Shown: one piece after another, positions 10,213-22,088 of the stretch
Numbering within the stretch: the stretch's first letter is position 1
Layout: each line of letters opens with the position of its first letter
Source of the DNA: Irineochytrium annulatum
Lineage: Eukaryota > Chytridiomycota > Chytridiomycetes > Chytridiales > Chytridiaceae
DNA: 23,989 bases
Assembly (NCBI GenBank): GCA_027600665.1
Contig: JADGJL010000355.1
Coordinates: 1 to 23,989, forward strand
Direction of reading: 5' to 3'
The notes under the pieces: model-generated
What the model saw: only the letters and a program-made list of their open reading frames with translations
Told to the model about the DNA's origin: nothing
The model's database searches: none
Translations under genes and position numbers: made by a program

Positions 10213-10328
10213 ATGGGATGTCCACAAGATGGACCACCAGCCCTCGGATGAGCCCAAGGACGCACGAGAACTGCCGGACTCGGGATCGCCGTCCCAGCGC
10301 CCAACTCTGCCAACAACTACGGCCCTGA
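10213..10328 (+). promoter_or_regulatory. Two upstream ATGs overlapping the bZIP start codon
   Basis: ATGs at 10213 and 10218 precede the bZIP ATG at 10229 in the two other frames. The first gives a 12-codon frame ending at 10251, the second a 36-codon frame ending at 10328; both overlap the main start. The first has a weak context (T at -3), the second a G at -3, the main start A at -3 and G at +4. Overlapping upstream frames regulate GCN4/ATF4-class genes in yeast and animals, so leaky scanning control is plausible, provided transcription starts upstream of 10213. Confidence 0.35.
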
Positions 10329-12304
10329 CCATGCTTGAGACAGCAGCTTCTGACTTGAACGCGACGCCAACCACCGTCGGGCTATACCCCCAAATGGACG
10401 GTCAGGGCAACTTCGTGTTCGCGATCCCGCCTGCAGCGCCGGATCCCACAGCAGCTAGCAGTTACCCTGGTGCATCTGCAATGCAGCCCGTGGTTCTTGG
10501 CGATACGCCCGGGAACTCAAGCACGCAGCCCGGGACTGCTCCGGACACGAACCGCCAGCATGGTACTGCGGTCCTCGGTCCGAGCCCGCTACGCGACCAG
10601 CACACCCAACAGCAGACGTACCAACATCAGCATCATCATTATCATCAGCAGCATCAATATCACCAGCATCAAAGTCATATGAACACCGCGACAGCCCCTG
10701 TTTACTCAGAGCGACCCCCGATCGCGGCCCTGAGCCATCAAGGAACTCCACCTGGATATCTCTACCCGGCCATCCCTTACGACCAGCAACAGCAACAGCC
10801 GCCTCATCACTATTTCCAACAACAGCATGGTCAGTTTCACCAGCACCACCTCCAACAACTCCAACAATCTCATCCTCAGCATCACTCGCAGCACCAGCAG
10901 CACGCGCACCCGTATGATGGCGGCACCGGCCCCGCGTACCCCCCACGGCTAAATCTTCAGCACCGCGGCTTCGGCCCTGCCGTCGTCTCGCCAGGTACGG
11001 AGGACACCACACTCACGACACCGACGTCCGCCACGGGGTCCAACGCGAGCGGCGCGCCTACTCAACAGCTTGGATCTAACAGCCCGTCCTTTGCCTCCTA
11101 TTTCCACCCATACTCTCGCGCCCCATATCAGCATCAGCACGCGCAGCAGCACGCTCACGGGTACGAAGGCCGTGCCGAGCGGCTCCGGAGGATGTCCGCC
11201 GACAACCTTCCGCGACATCCGGTAGCACCGGACATGCAGCGCCATCTTGCGAGCAGGTCCGATTCACCGCAGTTGAGCGGAACGCCGGCTGTGGCGGGCG
11301 ACGTAACGTCGGCTGTGGCGAGCACGGACCCGTATCGGCTGCCGGCCGGGGCAAGTAATTACCCGCCGAGGCATCAACCTTATACATATCCGTACGCGAT
11401 GCCCCATCCGCAGCAGCAGCAGCAACATCCGCCGCCGTACCACCACACCGCGCATCCTCAGCCACACCATCCGTCTAACTCGTCGTCGAATTCCTCGGCG
11501 GCTGCCCACATTCGGGGCGGCGACACATCCGGCGAGGGCATGTCGAGCACGTCCGTCCCGCCCATAGTCCGCCTACAGGAGTCGCGTAACCGGACGCTAC
11601 CCGACGGCATGCCTCGGCGGACCGCGTCCGACCCTGACGGCGCGCGGCCTCGTCGGAAGGCCTCGGACCCGATGGCGGACGATGCGGGATTGGCGCCTGC
11701 CACGGGCGCCTCGCGTCTAGGCGTGCACGATCGGCCGAGGATCGAACCGCGGGTGTCGGGGGCCTCGTCGAGTGCGACAACCAGGGCGGGCAGGGGACGA
11801 TCGAAGAGCGGCAGCGGGAGCGGGATCGGTGTAGGCGTGAAGAGGAGGAAGAGCGTGGAGGGGTTTGGGGAGGAGGAGGAGGATGAGGAAGGGGAGGATC
11901 ATGGGCTTGTGGAGGTGAAGGGAGAGGAGGACGTTGAGGTTCTTGAAAAGAGGAGGAGGAACACGGAGGCGGCTAGGAGGAGCAGACAGAAGAAGGTTCT
12001 GAAGGTATGTAGCCGCTGTTGTCATTCAAATTTTTTCCCTCGATCGCTTACTTTCTTCCTTCCGTAACAGCTCTCGTCTCTCGAACACGTGGTTAAGGAG
12101 CTCGAGAAGCAAAACGCTTCCCTGACCGTCAAGGTGGCCGTGCTTGAGACGGAGAAGTCTAACCTCCTCACGCGCCAGAGGGAGCTGTCGGATCGCGTCG
12201 TCCAGCTGGAGGAGCAGCTCGCCGTCGCGCACCAGTCGCTAGTAAATTTGAATGCTGGCCCCGTTTCGGGAATGGGTGGTCCATCGAGCTCAGCGAATAC
12301 TTAA
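10229..12304 (+). CDS. bZIP transcription factor, GCN4/CPC1-like basic region
   Basis: Exons 10229-12004 and 12071-12304 with a 66-nt intron (AAG|GTATGT to TAACAG) give 669 residues. The C-terminus has a classical bZIP: basic region 574-592 containing N578-TEAARRSR, the Nx7R signature of DNA-contacting residues of the GCN4/AP-1 class, followed by a leucine zipper with about seven heptad leucines (593-645). The intron falls exactly between basic region and zipper. The N-terminal 560 residues are disordered: His/Gln-rich blocks at about 124-150 and 185-226, Pro/Ser/Thr-rich stretches, RRTASDPDG and RRKASDPMA repeats that look like basophilic kinase sites, then a Glu/Asp tract before the basic region. 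It should act as a nuclear dimer on TGA(C/G)TCA-type sites. GCN4-like amino-acid control is inferred from the basic region only; the zipper is longer than in GCN4, so another bZIP subfamily is possible. Confidence 0.87.
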
Positions 12305-13317
12305 GAGGTATGGCCTCAAGTGCATGCCTCACTAGCATTTGGGAGTTTAGAGAGGGGCTTTAGGCTTGTTATTTATAGATGATGATATCGTCGTGTGTTG
12401 TTTGTTCCCTTCTATTACCCTGGCTGTGTTTGCCCCTGATTTATTTCTTTGTTTCTCTTGCATTCTAACGTACAACGTCAAAAATTTTTTTATCCTTTCA
12501 CTTCGTGTTGTTAACTTAATATTAGTCGTTAATTTTTTTGCCATGATTCTCTGATTGTGGTTCAAGTTTTGCCTGAAGTGGCTGCGTTATATAAGACCGC
12601 TTGCTTTAGTTTTTTTTTAATCTGATGACACATGCTGAACACCCATTCCTTCGTTCTTGTTTCTCTTTCTTCCTTCTCCGACTAGCTTCTTGATAGTACT
12701 TTCATTGTTTATTTACATGTGGTCTGCATCAGCAAGAACAGCACCAAGGCTAGAATACACGTACACGTAGGTGCCTATTACCGCTCGTATCTATCCTGTC
12801 AACCGCTCGTCTCCATATCTTTCGCTGCTGCGGTCGCGGTGGCGTCAACAGCAGCCGATGTCCAGTCGACCATATCGCGGTGCGACCCCAGGATGCGATG
12901 GTGCAGAAGCAACCCGAGATATGACGCGAATGCGGGACGCGACAAGGACGCGTGTGATGTGACGCGACAAGCGCTGAAGGGCAGCCCACGACTTCAAAAC
13001 CGGCCCCGGTCCCCGGGGGCCCTTCTCCTCAACCGATTGTCCGCTCTGTGGATTTCGTCCACGCAGTCCTGACCTCGACGACAGGACAGCCCTCCGACAC
13101 CAGTAAAATCAGCAACACCTTTTGTGCTGGTGACTCGTTCTCGCAGATCGTCTCCTGACCTCCTCCAAGAATCTGGTCGTATCATCAGTCGCGTCTCCCA
13201 GCTCCTCGTCGTGTCTCCAGTATTTTGAATTCTTGACCTCGCGCGACACGTCAGCTCCACCCCGTCTCCAACTCACCCGCGTCCCCGCCCCCCGCCGCCC
13301 ATCGCCCACCTCTCACG
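12305..13317. other. Intergenic region between the bZIP and cyclin genes
   Basis: About 1 kb between two plus-strand genes. The left half is AT-rich with several T runs and should contain the bZIP 3' untranslated region and polyadenylation site; I see no clean AATAAA. A TATA-like tatataag sits at about 12588, and the last 300 bases before the cyclin ATG are pyrimidine-rich, as expected for a fungal 5' untranslated region. Open frames are short and unrelated to known families. Confidence 0.6.
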
Positions 13318-14724
13318 ATGGTCTGCCATCCATCCGTTCCTTCCTCCCGCCGCTCATCCCGCGTCCTGGCCGACCCGCCAAAACGCTCGGACGTCCAAGG
13401 CACCGCTCTCCTCGTGAACCCGCTCCGCAAGAAGGGCTCGTTCCCCAACTCCATCTCTACGACCGCCACCCTCACCAATAACCGCCGTCCGACCTCGTCC
13501 TCCACCTACAAGGCCCGCTCGTCGGCCGCGTCCGTGACGTCAGCCTCCACTTCGGACATCCCTACCCTCCCGAGGCCGGGTCAGGTCGCCGCTGCTGCCG
13601 CTGCGGGCATCAACCACCTCAAGGCCGGCGACGAGTTTGCCAATGCATTTAAGCCGACGAGTGCTGTTCCGCTCTGGGACTTCATCGGACACGTCATATG
13701 GAGGTATGTCCGCCCTGCGTTGCTTTTCACTAAAGCGATATTCGAAAGGATACTTGTTACGCCCGAAGACATCCCCATGCCCGACCCAAACGCCCCCGAC
13801 CGTCCCTGGGCGCACATCTCGCTCCTCCTCCACTCAATGCTTTCGCAGGCCGATAAGATCACCCTTGAGCAGGCCCTCGTCGCCACCCTCCTCCTCCGCC
13901 GCCTCGCCAAGCTCAACGTCGAGCACGACCCCGCCGACGAGAACGCGGCCCGCGACGCCTGGTCCTGGGTCATCGATGCCATCGCGGACGCGGAGGACGA
14001 CGACGTCGTCGTCCCCGACGACGACAGGGTGGGCCGTTCGTCCACATCCAACAACAGCCACGCGCGCTCACGATCCGCACCTGGCAAGTTCCAGCTCTGC
14101 CCGGCCCTCTGCTGCGTCGGCGCGCGCCCCAAGCAAAACTCCCCTTCGCCACCTCCCGTCCCTCTGCAGCCCATGGGCCACCGTCACCTGCTCGACACTT
14201 ACCCCCCCATCTCCGTTCCCACTGTCACCCGCCGTCGCGCCATCAACGCGTCCCCGACGTCGTGGATGGGCCCCGTCATCATCACTGCCTTCGTCCTCGC
14301 GACCAAGTACGTCGAGGACCGCGGCCGGGTCTGGAACCGCTCCTGGCTCCGCATCCTGACGCGCATGCGGCGCCCCACGCATCCGACGCCCATTACACCG
14401 CCCGCATCCCTGGGCTTGGCCCGCGTCAGGACGCTGCGGACGCTCGGCGCGTTGGAGATGTGCGCATGGCAGAGGCTGGGTTATGACGTGGGCGTGACCG
14501 GGAGGCAGTTTGGGAGGTGGAGAGGAATCGTGGTGAATAGTATCGGGGAGGATTATTTGGCGTATGCCAAGTTGAAGGTGAGCGTGATTGCGGCGGGGAA
14601 GAAGGAGGTTGGGAGCCCGGGGAGCTTGGGGAGCGGGGAGAGTGCGCTGACGGAGGCTGGGTCGCCGAGGGCTTGGGCTGTCGGGGTTGAGGGTGGTGTG
14701 GAGGGGTGGGCGATTGCCAAGTAG
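13318..14724 (+). CDS. Cyclin-domain protein, Pho80/PCL-like
   Basis: The reading frame encodes 468 residues from an ATG in good context (A at -3, G at +4). Residues 1-105 are Ser/Thr/Arg-rich and probably disordered. Residues 118-200 hold the first cyclin helices, with LEQALVATLLLRRLAKLN matching the helix usually ending in YxDR. Residues 318-402 hold the hallmark block PVIITAFVLATKYVEDR, NRSWLRI, then a Leu/Glu-rich helix before LGYDVGV, as in PCL and Pho80 cyclins that activate a Pho85-type kinase. Between them is an insert of about 100 residues with an Asp tract, SRSAPG and Pro-rich sequence. A likely 45-nt intron at 13704-13748 (GAG|GTATGT, branch CACTAA, GAAAG) is a multiple of three, so the frame is open either way; splicing gives 453 residues and joins FIGHVIWR to ILVTPED. 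The kinase partner cannot be read from sequence. Confidence 0.75.
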   Translation: MVCHPSVPSSRRSSRVLADPPKRSDVQGTALLVNPLRKKGSFPNSISTTATLTNNRRPTSSSTYKARSSAASVTSASTSDIPTLPRPGQVAAAAAAGINHLKAGDEFANAFKPTSAVPLWDFIGHVIWRYVRPALLFTKAIFERILVTPEDIPMPDPNAPDRPWAHISLLLHSMLSQADKITLEQALVATLLLRRLAKLNVEHDPADENAARDAWSWVIDAIADAEDDDVVVPDDDRVGRSSTSNNSHARSRSAPGKFQLCPALCCVGARPKQNSPSPPPVPLQPMGHRHLLDTYPPISVPTVTRRRAINASPTSWMGPVIITAFVLATKYVEDRGRVWNRSWLRILTRMRRPTHPTPITPPASLGLARVRTLRTLGALEMCAWQRLGYDVGVTGRQFGRWRGIVVNSIGEDYLAYAKLKVSVIAAGKKEVGSPGSLGSGESALTEAGSPRAWAVGVEGGVEGWAIAK

Positions 14725-15553
14725 GGACGCGCTGTTTGGTGTTGTGATATAGATAATGATAATATGCGTTGGATTTCATCGAGCTCGTTAGATTTAGTCT
14801 TGTCTGTCTCAGTCCTACATTCTCTTTTTATATCTCATTTGTGCTAATACTTCCTTTTGTTTCGGTCTTTGTTCGGCACGAATTCTCCTAGATGCTATCT
14901 GTTACATATCATAGTCTTAGCCATTAGCTCCTGCGGACATTCCCGCTATATTCTTTCGATTTCAAGGTTATCTATCACTTCGTGATGGTGGCGTTATGAA
15001 TTTTTCCGCTTGTTCCCTTCACCTTTCTGTACCTTTCTATGCACGTATCTCACCCACTATTCTCTAAAAGTATATATTCCGACCTTTTGAAGCTAGAAAC
15101 TAACTACACTAGACATGTTCCTCTTAACTATTTATCGACCATACTACTCATGTGAATGTGATGTTACACAAGTAACTGCCGTAGTGTGACCTTAATGCTC
15201 TACGGAAAATTTACATAACTTTATTAACGCTAGAACTTTTCCTACACCAAAATTCAATTCTACATTGCCTGGTGAACCTGTAAAGCTTCCCATTTTTTTC
15301 CTAAACAATTATGTTAACAACGGCCCCCAACAGTGAGCGAACTAAATCGGCCGTAAATAAAACTGTTTATTAAAAACGTACATCCGAAAGCAGATATACA
15401 ATCTAGATACATTAAGCAGCACATAAGAGAAACGAAATGCAACACACTCAAACGAACAACGGCGAATGGTTAGCGAAACGCGCTAACGTCAACTGCAACT
15501 GCAAGCCCATAGGCACGCAAAAGTGCGGTCGGAACTGTCCCAAACCCGACTTC
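14725..15553. other. Convergent AT-rich 3' region
   Basis: This is the shared downstream region of the plus-strand cyclin gene and the minus-strand kinesin gene. It is markedly AT-rich compared with its neighbours and contains no credible open frame or RNA gene. It should hold both terminators. Confidence 0.65.
15356..15371. terminator. Back-to-back AATAAA signals
   Basis: AATAAA on the plus strand (15356-15361) is followed after four bases by TTTATT (15366-15371), which is AATAAA on the minus strand. The minus-strand copy lies about 185 nt downstream of the kinesin stop, a normal distance for a polyadenylation signal. The plus-strand copy is over 600 nt past the cyclin stop, so its use there is less likely. 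Confidence 0.35.
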
Positions 15554-18500
15554 CTAACTAAACGAGAACGATCCTCTCCGTCTCCTGCCGCCGTCCGCAT
15601 TGCCTGCATTACCATGCGGCAGCGCCGGTGGCTGCCCATACGTCGCTCCTCGCAATACCTGCACCTGCCCCGGCGCGCCTCTCTTCTGCACCAGCGGCAG
15701 CACCGTTTCCTCCTCGACCTTTGGCGGCGCGTCATCATGCATCACGCCCAAACTCCCCTCCCGCCTATGCCGCTGCCGCGCCTGCGCCTGAGCAATGACA
15801 CCGCCTTCAGCCACAGGCAGCGGCTGTACGCGAGCCGGTGGACGACCGCGCGGCGGCTCCGCCGGCGGGCTATCAGCGGCGCGAGAGCGGGCGAGCTGCC
15901 GCTCCGCCCGCGCCTCACGAATGCCGCGCTGGATTTCGGCGCGGGCCTCACGGATAGTCGTGGCCTCAGATTCGACACGTCGGGGCGGAGTACGGGGTTT
16001 CGGAGGTGGAGGGTTGCGGATGGGTTGGGAGGGGTTAGAGATGGAGGTGTTTGTCCGACGGAGCTGATCGGCGATGGGGTTGCGGCGTGGCAGAGGAGCG
16101 GTTGAGTTTATAGGAGGAACGGGCGCGAGGTTGGTTAGCGAGCCGGCGGAACCGGGATGTTGACCTGTGCTGGATCGGCGGTCGCTGATGAAGGGAACGT
16201 GCGTCAGTACTGGCAATGGCAAGACAAGAGCGGGCTTTGGCAGCAAGTACAAACCTTCGCGAATGCCTCTCTTCAGCTGAATCCGCATTTGTACCCCTCG
16301 GCACAGCCATCGACGAGCTCCTCTGCCTCGACCTCCTCCCATCCTCCGAATCATCCCCACTCCTGTTCCCATGGTGATGATGATGATGGTGATGATGCCG
16401 ATGCTTGTGTTGATGCCGATTCCCGTCCATATCCTCGGTCTCTGTCCCATTCCTCGACGTCGCGTCCGCATCCTCCTCCGCGACCTCCGCCCCATCGTCC
16501 TCCTCATCCTCCTCCACCTCTTCGTCGATCGCCGTGGCCTGCCGAGCTCCACCCTCACTCGCGTGTCGATGGTGGTGATGGTGGTGATGCCGGTGCTGTC
16601 GCTTCCCATCCTGCTGCGCCCCGGCTGCCGACGCGGGAGTAGATGACACGATGCCTGTAACCGTCGCCCTTCTCTGTCTCCCAGCCGCCGTTCCGTTCCC
16701 CGCCGCGCCGTTGATCCTCTCGTTAAGCGACCTGAGCCTCGCGGCACCGACACCGATACCCTCCGCTTCGTCCCGCGAGAGGAACCCGGTCTTTGACGCG
16801 ACAAGCCGAGCGAGATCGGTCATGAGGCTTGTGAGTAAGTCGGAGGGCTTCACGTCGGAGCGTTTCATGAGGTCGCGCTGGACGTTGTTGATATTTTCGA
16901 GGAGTTGAAGATGCCGACGCGCGCTGTCAAGCTCGTGTTCCTTTTGCTCTAGCGCGTTGGTTGAGAGCGTGAAGTTTAGATTCAGGTCCAAGCCTACATG
17001 TTCATGTCAGACATGTTATTCACTAAGCACAAGATGCTTAGGCGGCACTTACTATCCATCTCAGTAAAGTGGTTCCTGACAAGAAGCTCCAAGTACTGCC
17101 GACTTCGAAGCTCCAACGTCCTGGGCAGTGCCTGTTGAAAGTTCTGAATCCTCTCCTCCAACTCCGCCACCACCCTCCCCTCTTTTTCCTTGACCCTCTC
17201 ATGCTTCTTCCGGTCCAAATCCAACTTTTCTAACGCAGCCCTGCACTTCCCCGCAGCGGCCTCGCTCTCCCTCATATTAATCCCGCCCTCTCTCACCCTC
17301 CGCTCTATAACTACAAGCTCGGCCCGTTTCCTCGCGACGGCCCCGTCCAGCGTGGCCGCGGCCTCCTCCGCGTCGACGATACGCTCGCGCGCTTCAAACT
17401 GCTCTGTGAAGAGCGTCTCGAGGTCGGCTTGGGTCTGCGCGAACACGGCCGAGTCGTCGCGCGTCGCGGCGGCCGACGGCACGCCGGGCGGGTGGTTGGT
17501 GGATGACCGGCGGGCGAGTTCGGACGCGTTCGAAGGCATGCGGCTGTGATTTAGAGGGTGGATGCCTGTTGGGGAGGGATCGGGTGTCGCCTCAGACCGG
17601 GAGGCGAGGCGCGTCTTGAGGGTCGAGATCTCGTTCTGGAGGTGATGGACAGGGTCGTACTTATGGATGACTTGTTGCGACACCTGGTTGCCGGACATGT
17701 GAGCACGGTTGCAACAGCAATTTCGTTTGCTTTTACCTTCGTTTTAATAGCCCGCGCTCGGGTGGCATATTTCAAAGTGTTCATCGTTTCCTCGAAGTTG
17801 GACGCAGCTGGACTGATGTTGGCAATCATAACTGTCCTGCAATTACCACCTAACGAGTCCTATTGAACAGATATCAATAACTGTTGAAAACGTGCGTCGT
17901 TTGGCCCACCTTCAGAAGCCTAGTCAGTTTGCTGTCCCGGTAGTTGACATACTTCGCTCTCTTCGACGTATCGCCGAGGGCGTTGATGCAATTTCCGAGA
18001 GCAAGGAGGGACCGATTGATGTTTGCACCCTCAATCATCCTCATCCCGCGGTTTTTCGTGTCAGCAGCTCGTTCTAAATGTTTACCGGTGAGATGTCGGC
18101 TGCACTACCGGTAGCGCACCTGAACCCGCCAGATCGATCATAGACAACTTCCCAAACCGCTCCGTCATGTGCCCATCCTTCGTCACCATGCGATGTCCCA
18201 CAAGCACCTGCAGCACCGCATGCGACCGCGACGACACCTCGTTAGCCCCCGTGGCCTCCTGCGTCCGATACCTATTCCCCTTCCTCAAATTCCCCAGCAC
18301 CTCCTCCGCCGACTTCGCCACAACGGTCGTGATCCCCGCCACGACGACGCCGTGCGATCCATCCTCCCGCAAATCGAGAAAGTCCGACCTCCCACTCAGC
18401 AGGTCCCTAATATTCTCATTGTATATCTCCAAATACGACAGCGTGACCTCGTAAGAAGACGCATCCTTGCTGTCCCCGATCTCCCGGAAGAGGTGCGCGA

Positions 18501-18940
18501 GCGTGGCGGCCATGATGCCTGGGTGTGAGTCCGTCCCCAGCATGGTATATGTTTTGCCCGCCCCCGTAGCGCCGTACGCGAACACGGTGGCGTTAAAGCC
18601 CTTAAGGACGGTCGGGATGAGGAAGCGAGTGGTGGAGTCGAACACCTCGTGCTGGGAGGCCGTGTCGGAGAAGACCTGGTCGAAGGTGTAGTACTTCTCC
18701 TTGGGCCGGTCCTGGCGGAGCACGTCGGAGCAGTCGTCCGTCGGGTCGACGATGTGGATTGTCTGCGTTCGCCTTCAGCAAACAGACAAACGCGGTTCAT
18801 CAAACCTTCGCGTCAACAGCCCGGGCGACGATCGTCTGATTCTCCCTCCCGACCTCTTTTTGGGACAAGGGCCGCAGCCGCAGCGCGACGAGCAGCCTAG
18901 CAATAGATTCGTCTCCATTTCCGTCCTGAGCATCGTCCAT
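15554..18940 (-). CDS. Kinesin-8 family motor protein
   Basis: Seven exons: 18940-18806, 18762-18120, 18073-17910, 17859-17737, 17683-17053, 16993-16255 and 16184-15554, with introns of 43, 46, 50, 53, 59 and 70 nt; every junction keeps frame and the product is 1021 residues. The motor (about 17-355) starts [13 protein letters not shown], has VDPTDD then YYTFDQVF, P-loop GATGAGKT (109-116), switch [10 protein letters not shown] (219-227), switch II DLAGSE (255-260) restored by intron 2, and [19 protein letters not shown]. These features, especially the DP-DD segment and [14 protein letters not shown], place it in kinesin-8 (Kip3/KIF18/KIF19), plus-end-directed motors that shorten microtubules in spindles and cytoplasm. 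The tail has coiled coil (about 420-620), two poly-His runs (about 700-709 and 759-773) around an acidic block, and a basic Pro/Arg-rich C-terminus that could bind microtubules. ATG 18940 follows an in-frame TGA and has A at -3, G at +4. Confidence 0.93.
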
Positions 18941-19421
18941 AATTCATCGTCCGGGCCCCCCTGGTCGCGACGTCCTTTCCAGTCCTTCAAAGCACAGGTG
19001 TTGGTCGGTTGCTCGTCCACGCGCCCAATGAGGGCCGGGGTTTCTTCAGAAGCAGAGCGACGGGACGCGCTCCTTCTCCGGATGTGCGCGGCAGAGGTGA
19101 CGTCTCCAGCGAGGTTGGCGGCAGGCCCTTCAGGATTTACTGCGCGTGGAAGAAGGCCCAGTGTGATTGGGACAGGCGGTGATGGGCTGCCGCCCTGATT
19201 AGTGCCGTCAACAAAGGAATCGCGTCGCGGCGGCGGTCCCGGGACGCGGAAAGCCAAGCAATCGGAGAGATAAAGAATGCTCTTATGCTGGACTTCGACG
19301 CCTTATACCGCAACAATACGCCCTTTTTCCATCTGTAAGGTAGTCTAGGTGTATTGCATGCATGTGCGTGATGTAGTTCCTAAAATGAAAACTAATGCTG
19401 TGTGTGCTATGTCCAACGAAG
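18941..19421. other. Intergenic region between kinesin and epimerase genes
   Basis: It contains the kinesin promoter and the 3' end of the epimerase transcript. A minus-strand frame from 19257 into the kinesin start region reads smoothly (Arg/Ser/Pro-rich), but it lacks an ATG, is in another frame from the motor, and meets a stop upstream at about 19305. An unmodelled 5' exon of the kinesin cannot be ruled out. Confidence 0.5.

Positions 19422-22088
<2,667 letters not shown>

Noticed and set aside
10455..11012. 185-codon minus-strand frame inside the bZIP gene
   Set aside because: Antisense shadow of the His/Gln-rich coding region; no domain and no start context.
13535..13542. TGACGTCA palindrome, a CRE-type bZIP site
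   Set aside because: It lies within cyclin coding sequence, where an 8-mer in GC-rich codons is expected by chance.
18775..19257. 160-codon minus-strand frame overlapping the kinesin start, as an N-terminal extension
   Set aside because: It lacks an ATG, is out of frame with the motor domain, and no convincing donor/acceptor pair links it to exon 1.
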